A stretch of 58,998 nt of DNA from CAZFHP01 sp964519365 (GTDB taxonomy: Bacteria; Babelota; Babeliae; Babelales; RVW-14): contig CAZFHP010000002.1 of NCBI GenBank assembly GCA_964519365.1, forward strand, positions 1 through 58,998, written 5' to 3'. The notes beneath the pieces are model-generated. The model was not told where the DNA came from and searched no databases. It worked only from the letters and a program-made list of their open reading frames with translations. Shown piece after piece: positions 32,055-41,277 of the stretch. The position numbers and the translations under genes were made by a program. Numbering within the stretch: the first letter of the stretch is position 1; each line of letters begins with the position of its first letter.

Positions 32055-33320
32055 ATGATTGATAATGAACTAACGGCTAAAGGTTTTCGGGTTTGGGGTA
32101 TTTGTGCGTTCTTTTTTTTATATGAGTTTTTATTGCGTACTATTATGGGTACTTATCAGCATCCGGTTATGCATGATTTACATTTAACAACATTTCAGTT
32201 CTCGTTGCTTAGCTCAACTATTTTTTTGATGATCTACGGTTTTATGCAAATCCCTGTTGGCATTATTGTTGATAACATAGGTTTGAAAAGATCGTTACTT
32301 ATTGGTGCCCTAACCTGCTCTTGTGCGGCGATAGGATTCTCTTATTCATACACTTATGGTATTGCAATAGCGTTTAGAATGCTTATGGGGTTTGGTGCAT
32401 CTTTTGGATTTATTTGTTTGCTTATTTCTGTGAGTGAATGGATGCCCCATAAATACAGTGCAATATTTATAGGGTTATCGCAGTTTATTGGTACCTTGGG
32501 CCCAATGCTTGCCGCTGGGCCGTTAGCAAGTATTTCTAAAGGAAATGCTATTCAATGGCGTTTTGTATTTTTAGTTTTGGGAGGAGTTGGGTTTCTTTTA
32601 ACCGTGTTGATTTTGCTTTTTGTTGAAAATGCACAGGAAAAAGCAGGTAGGTATGTGATATTACACAAGCCTCAAAAGATATCGACGTCAATTTCAAAGT
32701 TGTTTTCAAGAATTCAACCATGGTATATTGCATTGTTAACAACAAGTTTATACTTTACCATAGAATATCTTTCTGAAAATGAAGGACGCGCTTTTTTGGT
32801 TTTAAAAGGTGCCTCTGCAACCTCAGCTTCTTATATACTTTCTATTGCTTGGATAGGATATGCGATAGGGTGCCCCTTGCTGGGATTCCTATCAGATTTT
32901 CTTGAACGGAGATTAACAATTATGAAGATAAGTGCAGCCTTAGGCCTGGCAGCAATTGTTATAATTCTTTACGCTCCCGGGATCCTTGTTTTGCAATGTG
33001 CTTTTTTTGCTTTAGGGGTGAGTGCTAGTGGTCAAAGTATTGGCTTTGCAATGATAGCAGAAAACTTTAAGCCGCAATTTTTAGCCGTTGGTTATGGTTT
33101 TAATAATGCAATGCTTACGGCTTTTGCTGCAATAAATGCACCATGTATTGGATTAGTACTTGATTATACAAAAGAAGGATCAACTTTATCGTTGCATGAA
33201 TATTTGTTTGTGTTTAATGGTCTTATAGTAATCGCTGTTATTGGATTAATTCTTTCGATTTTCTTTGTAAAAGAAACATATTGTAAATCATCTGTTGATT
33301 TTACTATTTTAAAACCATAA
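32055..33320 (+). CDS. MFS transporter
   Basis: 421 residues with about 12 hydrophobic segments. The loop 2-3 signature region reads GIIVDNIGLKRSLLIGALTC, and MLMGFGASFGFICLLISVSE and GFLSDFLERRLTIMK (the duplicated loop 8-9 motif) follow. The general pattern suits the anion/cation or sugar-phosphate-type carriers of the major facilitator superfamily; the substrate is unknown. It follows the aspartoacylase-like gene by seven bases and probably shares its transcript. Confidence 0.87.
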   Translation: MIDNELTAKGFRVWGICAFFFLYEFLLRTIMGTYQHPVMHDLHLTTFQFSLLSSTIFLMIYGFMQIPVGIIVDNIGLKRSLLIGALTCSCAAIGFSYSYTYGIAIAFRMLMGFGASFGFICLLISVSEWMPHKYSAIFIGLSQFIGTLGPMLAAGPLASISKGNAIQWRFVFLVLGGVGFLLTVLILLFVENAQEKAGRYVILHKPQKISTSISKLFSRIQPWYIALLTTSLYFTIEYLSENEGRAFLVLKGASATSASYILSIAWIGYAIGCPLLGFLSDFLERRLTIMKISAALGLAAIVIILYAPGILVLQCAFFALGVSASGQSIGFAMIAENFKPQFLAVGYGFNNAMLTAFAAINAPCIGLVLDYTKEGSTLSLHEYLFVFNGLIVIAVIGLILSIFFVKETYCKSSVDFTILKP

Positions 33321-33331
33321 AAACAGTCAGT

Positions 33332-33721
33332 CTATAAAGCTTCTTTTTTTGTGAGTAGTTGCACAATAGGAAGATCTGGTTCAGGGAAATCATAATTGAT
33401 GAGATTTTTTGAAGTTACCCAATCAATAGCCTGATGCACATTGAGTTTTAAGTTTCCTGAAAAAGATTCGATTTTAAAGGCAACCAATTGCATTGGGTTT
33501 CCGTTGTGAAAAAAATCTACAGAGCATAAACTATGTCCAATTGTCGCGTGAATAGAAAGTTCTTCAAAAAGCTCTCTTTGTAGAGCTTCTTCTAATGTTT
33601 CTCCAGGTTCGACTTTTCCTCCGGGGAATTCCCATTTATCTTTAAAGGGGTCATTTTTCGCTCGTTGAGCAATCAAGTATTTACCGTTTTTTTCGATTAT
33701 GGCTGCAGCTACTTTTTTCAT
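33332..33721 (-). CDS. mutT: MutT-type 8-oxo-dGTP pyrophosphatase
   Basis: 129 residues from the ATG at 33721, which follows GGGGGAAA; the open frame runs on into the upstream gene. KWEFPGGKVEPGETLEEALQ then RELFEELSI is a perfect Nudix box, and the preceding AAAIIEKNGKYLIAQR is the usual MutT start. It should remove oxidised dGTP from the pool. It lies 16 bases downstream of a MutS-like gene, but that protein looks exported, so a shared repair pathway is not assured. Confidence 0.87.
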   Translation of the reverse strand: MKKVAAAIIEKNGKYLIAQRAKNDPFKDKWEFPGGKVEPGETLEEALQRELFEELSIHATIGHSLCSVDFFHNGNPMQLVAFKIESFSGNLKLNVHQAIDWVTSKNLINYDFPEPDLPIVQLLTKKEAL

Positions 33722-33737
33722 TGATTTCCCCCTTTTT

Positions 33738-35945
33738 TTATCCTGAACATGCCTGTGCAACAATAGTTTCTGCTTCTTCGAGGATACTATTATCAAACCC
33801 CTGGTAACGCAAAATATCGATGGCAATATGTTGGTTCGAAATGCCAGGTTCTAATTTGTATGGGTATATGATCGTGTTTTTTTGTGTGTTTTTGTTAACG
33901 TCTTTTGTGTCGCTACTTTTATCTATATCACCTGTCTCGCTTATTTTATTTTGTATCACCGAGACTTTGTAATTCGCAAATTGATTAGTAACGGTTTCGA
34001 GTTTTGTAAGTAGCGGGAAATGTGTTGCGATCAAGTTTATACTTTTGGGGAAGTTGCTTAAGTGATGTGCAACGCTATATGCTGCAGCTTCGCCCTCTAG
34101 TGGCGATGTGCCATTAAAAACTTCGTCAAACACAGCAAAGCTAAACTCGTTTTCTTTAAGATTTTTGATTTTTGTGATAAGCGTGTCAGTTCTTAGAACT
34201 TCTGATTTGAAAAGAGAATTGCCCGCACCGATATCGTCTGTGATATTTAAGTACGTTGCAATCGAATGAAATGGCGTAAACGTGAACGTTTGGGCTGGTA
34301 CTATACCAATTGTTTGAGCCATAATTAAACATGTTGCAAGTGCTTTAAGAATTGTCGATTTGCCGCCTTCGTTTGGCCCCGTAATAATCGCGTTTGGTCG
34401 TTTATTATCAGTGCCTAACGTCAGTGTATTGGGTACAACTTTATCTGTATCAATAAGTGGATGCCAGAAGTTTTTGGCTTTTATGAATGGGGTTGGTGCA
34501 TTTGCATAATTTGCAAACGCAAACTTAACGGGTTTGTATTCAAACTCTTTGCAAAGTTTAGCAAGAGAATAGTATGCGTCGACGCGCCCAACAGCTGCAA
34601 GTGTGTCTTCGAGTTGTTCTTTAAAGTCGCACATGAGGATATAAGCTCGAGTGATAACCCCTTTATTAGAGAAAAGAGATACGCCGTGCTTAAACGTTTG
34701 TGTGTCAAGAAGAAGCGAGACGAGTTGTGTAAGTTCTTCCCCTGTTTTTTCACATTTTTCAAACGGGATTTCAAGATCTTTAAATTCATCAAATTTTGCC
34801 AAACCAGGGTGTTCTTTAATTGTTTCATAAAGAAGTTTTGTTGCTTCCATACTTCTTGCCGCAGCAATAAGAAGCTTTTGCAAGCATTTTTCAAAATTGA
34901 TACAATCACGCGCCCATACAAATTGTTGTTTCGCTTGATAGGTGCACATAGTGCTTCCAATGAGAGCGATTATTGTATGGAGAATTCGATTTGTACTTAA
35001 CTTCCAAAGAAAACCAAAAGCAGGGTTAGGGCTCCCGCTGTAGCTATTGGCCCACTCTTGAAGTGTGGGAGGCATGTCAATAAAATTTGTTGCCCGTACA
35101 AGTCCGTAACCAAGAAGTGTTGCTGCAGCAAGCGATGTTCCGAAAGCGCCACAGATATTCATTTGATGCTTTGTTATGCTTTTGATAAGTAGCGGTATAT
35201 CATGGTTGTCAAGTGTTTGTATGTGTGGGATTTTAAACTCGAGGTCTCCTAAAAACTGCCTGAATGAGTTATGTTTATTCCAAAAAGACAGGACGATATT
35301 TTCGTTGGTTTTTAATTCTGAAAAAATCGACTCAAAAACACACGTAAGATCATCATCTTCTAAAAAATCAGAAAATGCTTTGATAATGTTTTGGCGTTGT
35401 TTAAGTTTTTGTGTATCAATTGTTGGTTGCGCGAGTAGCCAGTACAGACTGATGGTTCCATACTCTGTATGTGTATTGTCAAGAACGTTTGCCAAAAATT
35501 TTGTTGGGTCACTTTTTCCATCCGGGTCAACTTTTCCGCAAAATAGTTGGAGATCTTGCCATGTGGCTTGATCATCGAGAGTCAAAGATGTGTCTAGTTT
35601 TTTTCTTTTTTCAACTTCTAAGAAAAGATTATAGGCATAGTATCTTTTTGTTCGGTTCGTTGGATTGAGTGTATGTTTCATGTAGGCTTCAAGAAATTCT
35701 GCAAACGAGTTGCAGGCCCATGTATCATCTTGCCAGGGATATGATTGCATGTTAATGTCGGATATTTTTTGCAATGGCGAGCGTGGTACTTTTTCTTCGT
35801 CTATTTTTTTTTTTTGTTTTTCTTCGAGCTTCTCTTGTTGTGCGTGTTCTGGCTTTTCTGTGCTTTTGCTAAAAACCGGCGTGATGAGAAGTGTAAGTAG
35901 TGCGCCAAGAAATACGCTGTGGACTTTGATCTTTTGCTTTCCCAT
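33738..35945 (-). CDS. MutS-like ATPase with signal peptide and membrane segments
   Basis: 735 residues. Residues 1-26 look like a signal peptide (VFLGALLTLLITPVFS). A long helical region follows, with two hydrophobic stretches around 260-345 (FGTSLAAATLLGYGLV, IIALIGSTMCTYQ). The C-terminal part is a MutS domain V: Walker A GPNEGGKST near 520, AQTIGIVPAQ, DDIGAGNSLFKSEV (signature region), Walker B FAVFDEVFNGTSPLEG near 605 and the ATHF switch. Mismatch-binding domain I is missing. MutS proteins are normally cytosolic, so an envelope-anchored relative is unusual. ATP supply and direction of the ATPase domain are open questions. Confidence 0.8.
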   Translation of the reverse strand: MGKQKIKVHSVFLGALLTLLITPVFSKSTEKPEHAQQEKLEEKQKKKIDEEKVPRSPLQKISDINMQSYPWQDDTWACNSFAEFLEAYMKHTLNPTNRTKRYYAYNLFLEVEKRKKLDTSLTLDDQATWQDLQLFCGKVDPDGKSDPTKFLANVLDNTHTEYGTISLYWLLAQPTIDTQKLKQRQNIIKAFSDFLEDDDLTCVFESIFSELKTNENIVLSFWNKHNSFRQFLGDLEFKIPHIQTLDNHDIPLLIKSITKHQMNICGAFGTSLAAATLLGYGLVRATNFIDMPPTLQEWANSYSGSPNPAFGFLWKLSTNRILHTIIALIGSTMCTYQAKQQFVWARDCINFEKCLQKLLIAAARSMEATKLLYETIKEHPGLAKFDEFKDLEIPFEKCEKTGEELTQLVSLLLDTQTFKHGVSLFSNKGVITRAYILMCDFKEQLEDTLAAVGRVDAYYSLAKLCKEFEYKPVKFAFANYANAPTPFIKAKNFWHPLIDTDKVVPNTLTLGTDNKRPNAIITGPNEGGKSTILKALATCLIMAQTIGIVPAQTFTFTPFHSIATYLNITDDIGAGNSLFKSEVLRTDTLITKIKNLKENEFSFAVFDEVFNGTSPLEGEAAAYSVAHHLSNFPKSINLIATHFPLLTKLETVTNQFANYKVSVIQNKISETGDIDKSSDTKDVNKNTQKNTIIYPYKLEPGISNQHIAIDILRYQGFDNSILEEAETIVAQACSG

Positions 35946-35986
35946 ACGGAGCTCCTGTATAGTTTTCGAGTGTTTATATTTGAAAA

Positions 35987-37345
35987 TTACTTTTTGTTTT
36001 TTAGCGAGTGTGCATAATCACGAAACGATGGTTGTGTATCCCAAATGCTTTGTTTAAGTTCTTTGAGTATACTGTTAGGCAGAGAGCTTTGGGCTTTTTG
36101 CTTGTGACCGTTATGCTTAAAGAGCGTTGCCGTAAGGCAATTATCTTCTTGTTGTAAGTTTACATCTATAGCATTTAAATTATTTTTTTGCAAAAGAGCA
36201 ATAAGCATAGGAGTAAAAACGACAATTGGAAGAGGTGCAAATGGTGTATCGTATGGGCTCCAACAAACACACCAAAAGTCTGCATGGGTTGGGTCCTCTG
36301 GATATTTGCTTATAAGTTTCCCCCCGCGTAATGGAGCTTTAAGTTTTAGTTTATGTTTTGACGAAGTGTTATTTTTGGACCGATTGACCATAATTTTACT
36401 TTGAATAATCTGATTGCCAGAATTTTTATAGCACGTTGTTGCGATGCGTTGCCGACTATATCGATATTGTGTAGAAATAAAGTCTGCAGCTTGGATAGTA
36501 TCGTTTTCAGAATAAAAATTATAAACGTTTTTAAAGAATGGCGAGAAGAAAAGACATTCTGTTTCAAACTGAATAGGTGTTGCATAGAGTATGAGTTCGT
36601 CAATATGCCATGGTTCTGAATGCTCTTGTAAGTCGAAAGAATTTTTTTGAGCGTGTAATAGTTTTTGCATTGCTTTATGTGATGCGTGCATTGCAGGATA
36701 GTCATGTATACTGTTTGTTACACATGCATGAACTGATGCTAAATTCGCTCCGACATTTCCTCCATGGCTATGACAAATTACTCGAACTTTGGGCTCGATA
36801 TTTTTTTTGCGATATGCCTGAATTTCTTTGCTAAGTTCGGTATAAAGCTTGATCGCCTCTTTTCTTCGCTCGGTTTGGCTAAGTAGTCCGCTCCAACCAA
36901 ATAAGTAAAACACGTGCTTGTGACTGTTATTTGATTTTCTTACTGTTTGTTCGATGTAATTATCTACACGATCGTATGCATTAACCAGTGTTTGAATAAT
37001 AGCATCATGTTTTGTAAGAGTATATGATTTGTGGGATAACGTTTGGACGTTAATTAATCCACAATCACTCATAAGACGGTCAGAGTAAAAAAAGTCACGT
37101 TTTCGTACGTCGGAGATAATTTTTTTGTAAAGTGTTTGCCCTGGAGAGTCTGTAAAGGTGCTGATAGGGTTTACAGCCCCTAAAAACGAGCCATAGCTGC
37201 CATGAACAAATATTGTGATCCAGAGTTCTTGTTTTTGCTTTTTTTCTAAGTTTTGAGTCATGTGTTTTATGCTTTTGCTTGACAGCGGGCAAAATATGTT
37301 TATCAAAAATAAAACAATAGTACATGTTGTACGGGAAAAATGCAT
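35987..37345 (-). CDS. exported alpha/beta hydrolase (lipase-like), copy 2
   Basis: 452 residues with a signal peptide (CTIVLFLINIFCPLSS). WITIFVHGSYG is the first core strand with the oxyanion HG, and VRVICHSHGGNVGANL holds the nucleophile Ser in HSHGG near residue 193. ELILYATPIQFETE and HVYSENDT-type segments align with the neighbouring paralogue at 37452. The pattern is that of lipases with cap insertions. No substrate is known; secreted lipases fit life inside or on a host cell. Confidence 0.75.
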   Translation of the reverse strand: MHFSRTTCTIVLFLINIFCPLSSKSIKHMTQNLEKKQKQELWITIFVHGSYGSFLGAVNPISTFTDSPGQTLYKKIISDVRKRDFFYSDRLMSDCGLINVQTLSHKSYTLTKHDAIIQTLVNAYDRVDNYIEQTVRKSNNSHKHVFYLFGWSGLLSQTERRKEAIKLYTELSKEIQAYRKKNIEPKVRVICHSHGGNVGANLASVHACVTNSIHDYPAMHASHKAMQKLLHAQKNSFDLQEHSEPWHIDELILYATPIQFETECLFFSPFFKNVYNFYSENDTIQAADFISTQYRYSRQRIATTCYKNSGNQIIQSKIMVNRSKNNTSSKHKLKLKAPLRGGKLISKYPEDPTHADFWCVCWSPYDTPFAPLPIVVFTPMLIALLQKNNLNAIDVNLQQEDNCLTATLFKHNGHKQKAQSSLPNSILKELKQSIWDTQPSFRDYAHSLKNKK

Positions 37346-37451
37346 GAGTTGCTTTCAAGAAGATGCTAAAGTTGCTAAATCTTACGTTAAGCATTTTATC
37401 TCTTGATAAGAGAGAATACAAGTTGTGTACGTTTAAAACAAAAAATAGTAT

Positions 37452-38744
37452 TTATCTTGACCATAACTTCGAACGAAGGGAACTTAATCTTGAACGAGCA
37501 GAATGTAATGCCCCTCCCAACTTTGAACGAACTGTTGTGAATTTTTTATGAACAGAGTCTGCAAAAGATTCTTTTGTTTGCCAAACGAAATTTTTTGCCC
37601 GTTGGAATATTTTCCCAGGCAACATATAAAGTGCATGGATTTTGCTTTTATTGTGCTCGCAAGCTGTTGCAATTAGATGTCCTGCTTGTTGATCTTGTGT
37701 TAATGTCATATCAATATCGTCGCAAGGGCTTTGACTTGATACCATTGTAAGTACAGGAGTTAAAAGAGCAATCGGAAGAATCCAATCATTATCCCAATAA
37801 GCATTCCAATAGTCAGCATGGGCTAGACCATTAGGATCATGCAAGGGCAAACCACCACGCAGGATCACTGCAAGTTTAGAAAAATAAGCTTGTTGTTCTT
37901 TTTTATCGCCATTATTAATGGTGATTTTTGTTTGAACAACTCGATTAACTGGAACTTTATGTTCTGGCTTTTCTATACGATGGCGGCTTATAAAAGATGG
38001 ATCGAGTGCAAAGAGAAAAGATGGGTCTGCTACTTGTATAATATCCTTGAAAGAGTAAACATGATGTACTGTTCTAAAAAATGGTGAAAAGAAGAATTTT
38101 TCTGTTGCCTCTTGAATGGGGGTTCCATAAAGGACTAGTTCGTCGATAGACCAATTACTATAAGCGTATGACGTATGGATAGGAACCATTTTTGCGCAGA
38201 CGTTTCCTCCATGACTATGTGCAATAATACGAATGCGCGGGAAAACGCCATATTGTTTGTGATGCGCGATTCGTTCTTTGTTTAATTTTTGATAAAGTTT
38301 TTGGGCTGCTTGTGTTCGAGCAGCGTCGCTCAGGGTGCCGTCCCAATTAAAAAGATAACAGGTATGTTTTGCGTGTGGGTCGGTTTGATATGCGATTGTT
38401 TCGTATGCATATATAAGTGCTAAGAGCCTTTTATTGTGCATAGACGTTGGTAAAATAGAGTCGACTTTAACAAGTCCTTTGTCACTCATTAGAGCATTTG
38501 CGAAAAAAGGGATTTTGTTTCTAAGAAATTGGACAATTCTTTGGGGAACAAACTTTGGGAAAATACCATGTGTTCCATGAACAAAGACAGTAATCCAGTG
38601 TTCTTGTGGTTTTTCTTGCGTAGATATTTCTTGAGCGGTTTGTTTAGCAAGTGTTTGTGGAGTATCTGGTAATAAAATGCTTGATTGTATAAGTAAACTA
38701 ACAGCAAGTATGTGAAATTTAAATAATTTACGTAAAAGCTTCAT
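37452..38744 (-). CDS. exported alpha/beta hydrolase (lipase-like), copy 1
   Basis: 430 residues, signal peptide LLRKLFKFHILAVSLLIQSS. WITVFVHGTHG and RIRIIAHSHGGNVCAKM carry the oxyanion loop and the nucleophile Ser (HSHGG near residue 177). IDELVLYGTPIQEATEKFFF then SPFFRTVHHVYSFKDIIQVA is shared with copy 2. The C-terminal tail is basic and ends RSRLSSLRSKLWSR. It is followed 106 bases later by its tandem paralogue. Confidence 0.75.
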   Translation of the reverse strand: MKLLRKLFKFHILAVSLLIQSSILLPDTPQTLAKQTAQEISTQEKPQEHWITVFVHGTHGIFPKFVPQRIVQFLRNKIPFFANALMSDKGLVKVDSILPTSMHNKRLLALIYAYETIAYQTDPHAKHTCYLFNWDGTLSDAARTQAAQKLYQKLNKERIAHHKQYGVFPRIRIIAHSHGGNVCAKMVPIHTSYAYSNWSIDELVLYGTPIQEATEKFFFSPFFRTVHHVYSFKDIIQVADPSFLFALDPSFISRHRIEKPEHKVPVNRVVQTKITINNGDKKEQQAYFSKLAVILRGGLPLHDPNGLAHADYWNAYWDNDWILPIALLTPVLTMVSSQSPCDDIDMTLTQDQQAGHLIATACEHNKSKIHALYMLPGKIFQRAKNFVWQTKESFADSVHKKFTTVRSKLGGALHSARSRLSSLRSKLWSR

Positions 38745-38944
38745 GAGTCCCCCGGTTTGTTAACAAAATAGAGATAACATCCATTTTTTCATTTTTTTAA
38801 GAGTGCTTTTTTAAGCATACTTTATTATAGCTGGTTTAAGCACATGAGTAAAACGGTCCCATTTCTACAGGCTTTTAGTGAGCACTTATTACAGTTCGTA
38901 AATTTTTATATTAGCCTCTGTGTGACTACCAAGGGCCGTGCCCG

Positions 38945-38990
38945 ACGAAGCTCCGTCCTGGGCAACGAAGCCGCCTGGGCGTAGATGGTT
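38945..38990 (+). repeat. GC-rich repeat, third copy
   Basis: CGAAGCTCCGTCCTGGGC and ACGAAGCCGCCTGGGCGTAG follow each other, both related to the palindromic copies at 30594 and 30657. G+C is far above the surroundings. It lies between the hydrolase genes and the PBP1A gene; the remainder of 38745-39011 has no gene. Confidence 0.55.
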
Positions 38991-39011
38991 CAAACAACAA
39001 TTTCCGTGTAT

Positions 39012-40913
39012 TTACTTTAAGACGACAACATGAGAGCTCTTGTTTTTATTGCTCATGGGATAAACTTTTTCGCCTGTTTTCCAGTTAATCGTTACTTCTT
39101 GAAGCCCTGGATCAAAGTAAAACTGTTTTTTGTTGGTCGTTATACTTTGTGTAAAATGTAACCAGATGGGAAAGACTATTTGATTTGCATAGACATAGCG
39201 GCCCATTGGTTTGTTATCATCCCGTCCTAGGTAAACAGCTGTTGTGAGTTCTGGGGTTGAGCCAAGAAACCAGGTTGTTGTTGCACCGTTATTTGCTCCC
39301 GTTTTGCCAATAGCTTCGGTATCGATCCACTTTTCATGACGGAAGAAATTTTTTGCTCGTTTTATACGATATGAAAGAGCTTTGAGCATTTTGGCATTTG
39401 TTTTAGGATCAAGGACCCGATGGCTTTCTGGTTTATAGGCCCATATCTTGCGTCCCCATTCGTTACGTACCCATTCAATAAGAAACGGTTTTACGTATAC
39501 GCCGTTATTGGCAAATGTATTAAACGCTGCGGCGTTTTCTTCTACTGATGCATGGGCTGTACCTAAAGCAAGTGATGGATATGGATAGAGCTCTCGCGTA
39601 ATATTAAAGCGTTTTGCCATAGAAATTAATCGTTGGACACCAACTTCAAGTAAAAGTTTAACGGCAATAATATTATTCGAAAAAGTAAGTGCTCTGACAA
39701 GAGTCATGGGGCCTTCAAATGTTCGGGTCCAGTTTCTGGGCTTGTAAACACTTTTATCTTGTGACTCTATTTCGATGGGTTCGTCAACAAAAACGCTGTC
39801 CATGTCAAATCCTGATGTTAAAGCGAGCGCATAAAGAATGGGTTTAAACGAAGAGCCAATTTGGCGATATGCCTGAAATGCCCTGTTAAACTGGGACATT
39901 CTAAAGTCACTCCCGCCGATCAGTGTTTTGATTTTTCCTGACGTGACGTCTATTGACATCATGCCACCATTAACTTCAGGACTAATTTTTTTATGAACGT
40001 TTTGAATCATATCGCTAAAAGACTTCTCTGCATGTTTTTGCATCTCTTGATTTATAGTAGTCTTGATTTTAAGCCCTTTGGTGTACAGTGCTTGTTTGCC
40101 CCATTTTTGTTCGGCCCATGCTCTGACCCATTCTTGAATGTACAGTCGAATAGGGTTGCCGGGAATGTGATCCTCTATAATCAGAGGTAGTTTTTTTGTT
40201 TGTTTAAATTCTTTTTGTGTCAGGTATCCCAAATTTCTCATGCTACGCAAAATAATATTTCGTCTTTTACGTGCTGTTAATGGTGCATTAAGTGGTGAAT
40301 AAAAGCGAGCGGATTTTGCAACAGCAGCAAGTGTTGCGGCTTCGTCTAATGTTATGTTTTCAATAGATTTGTTCCAGAATCGCTTACACGCTGCTTGTAC
40401 GCCGTAAATTCCCCGTCCGAAGTACATATTATTTAAATATAACTCTAGAATTTGGGGTTTGGTTAACTGGCGCTCTAGGTGTAAAGCTAATATAGCTTCT
40501 TTGAATTTCCGTAAAAACGTCCGTTCTTGTGTTAAGAACATTAAACGTGCTACTTGTTGCGTGATTGTACTAGCGCCTTGAACGACGCGTCTGTAATATA
40601 AATTTACAAGAGCTGAGCGAATTATTCCCTTGATAGAAATCCCGTGATGTGAGAAAAATTTATGGTCTTCAGCTGCTGTAAACGCTTTTATGACAACATC
40701 TGGAATTTGAGCGTATGTTATTGGAGTTCGTTTATCAAGGGCAAACCGTGCGAGTTCTTTGCCTTGGTCATCTAAAATAATAGATGGTTTGGTTGTAACG
40801 AATTTTTCCAGGGCAGAAAAATCACGCACTTCGTTTTCAAGTACGTAAACAAACGCTCCAGCAAAGCCGCAGGATATGAGAAGAAAAAATATTGACAGCC
40901 AGCGTATGATCAT
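39012..40913 (-). CDS. penicillin-binding protein 1A, bifunctional transglycosylase/transpeptidase
   Basis: 633 residues. One N-terminal membrane segment (WLSIFFLLISCGFAGAFVYV). The GT51 domain has AAEDHKFFSHHGISIKGI (catalytic Glu82) and QGASTITQQVARLMFL. The transpeptidase domain has SSFK (catalytic Ser near 353), SNN in TFSNNIIAVK and KTG in AIGKTGANNG near 536. All catalytic motifs are intact, so the cell should build at least some peptidoglycan. It is monocistronic, and a decayed copy of its first codons lies upstream at 41125-41175. Confidence 0.92.
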   Translation of the reverse strand: MIIRWLSIFFLLISCGFAGAFVYVLENEVRDFSALEKFVTTKPSIILDDQGKELARFALDKRTPITYAQIPDVVIKAFTAAEDHKFFSHHGISIKGIIRSALVNLYYRRVVQGASTITQQVARLMFLTQERTFLRKFKEAILALHLERQLTKPQILELYLNNMYFGRGIYGVQAACKRFWNKSIENITLDEAATLAAVAKSARFYSPLNAPLTARKRRNIILRSMRNLGYLTQKEFKQTKKLPLIIEDHIPGNPIRLYIQEWVRAWAEQKWGKQALYTKGLKIKTTINQEMQKHAEKSFSDMIQNVHKKISPEVNGGMMSIDVTSGKIKTLIGGSDFRMSQFNRAFQAYRQIGSSFKPILYALALTSGFDMDSVFVDEPIEIESQDKSVYKPRNWTRTFEGPMTLVRALTFSNNIIAVKLLLEVGVQRLISMAKRFNITRELYPYPSLALGTAHASVEENAAAFNTFANNGVYVKPFLIEWVRNEWGRKIWAYKPESHRVLDPKTNAKMLKALSYRIKRAKNFFRHEKWIDTEAIGKTGANNGATTTWFLGSTPELTTAVYLGRDDNKPMGRYVYANQIVFPIWLHFTQSITTNKKQFYFDPGLQEVTINWKTGEKVYPMSNKNKSSHVVVLK

Positions 40914-41050
40914 GGTTATTTATGGGGTGTAAGGGGTTAAAATTTGTAACGTATGGTTTATGGCGAATCCCATGTTATTTTATAGCATAATTTATTTTTA
41001 CACAAAATGAGTTGTAGAGGCAGGGTAATTTTGGTGAACAACTTTTATTC

Positions 41051-41083
41051 GTGCAATATGGAGGTTATTGTTCCAAATTGCAC
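41051..41083 (+). other. 12-bp inverted repeat in the 40914-41277 intergenic region
   Basis: GTGCAATATGGA (41051-41062) pairs with TCCAAATTGCAC (41072-41083) with one mismatch around a 9-base loop. No T-tract follows, so it may be an operator or a decayed palindrome. The 364-bp gene-free stretch also holds a pbp remnant and another palindrome at 41207. Confidence 0.45.
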
Positions 41084-41124
41084 GGTTGCGAAATCTTAAA
41101 ATGATGAGGGCTGTGGTTTTAGGG

Positions 41125-41175
41125 TTAAGTAAAAAGAAAAACATTGCCAGTCAGCGTGTAATCGTTATTCTATTA
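41125..41175 (-). pseudogene. decayed copy of the 5' end of the PBP1A gene
   Basis: On the minus strand this reads VITR-stop-LAMFFFLLN, matching the PBP1A start MIIRWLSIFFLLIS (Trp codon changed to TGA). The DNA match covers about 45 bases around AAAACATTGCCAGTCAGCG. It suggests an old duplication of the gene start. Confidence 0.45.
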
Positions 41176-41206
41176 CAAGTACATAAAGCATATATTTTTC
41201 TTAGCA

Positions 41207-41224
41207 TAACATGAGCTTATGTTA
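41207..41224 (+). promoter_or_regulatory. palindrome upstream of methyltransferase gene
   Basis: TAACATGAGCTTATGTTA is an 18-bp near-perfect palindrome (6-bp arms plus central AGCT) lying 54 bases before the ATG at 41278. It could be a dimeric repressor site. Confidence 0.35.
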
Positions 41225-41277
41225 CACTTAGTATCGTGTTGCTTTATTTTTTTCTAGGCAAGAGGATTTGAAGATCT

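Noticed and set aside
34461..35000. 179-codon plus-strand frame opposite the MutS-like gene
   Set aside because: It is antisense to a gene with clear domains, is Cys/Phe-rich in a way typical of shadow frames and has no ribosome-binding site.
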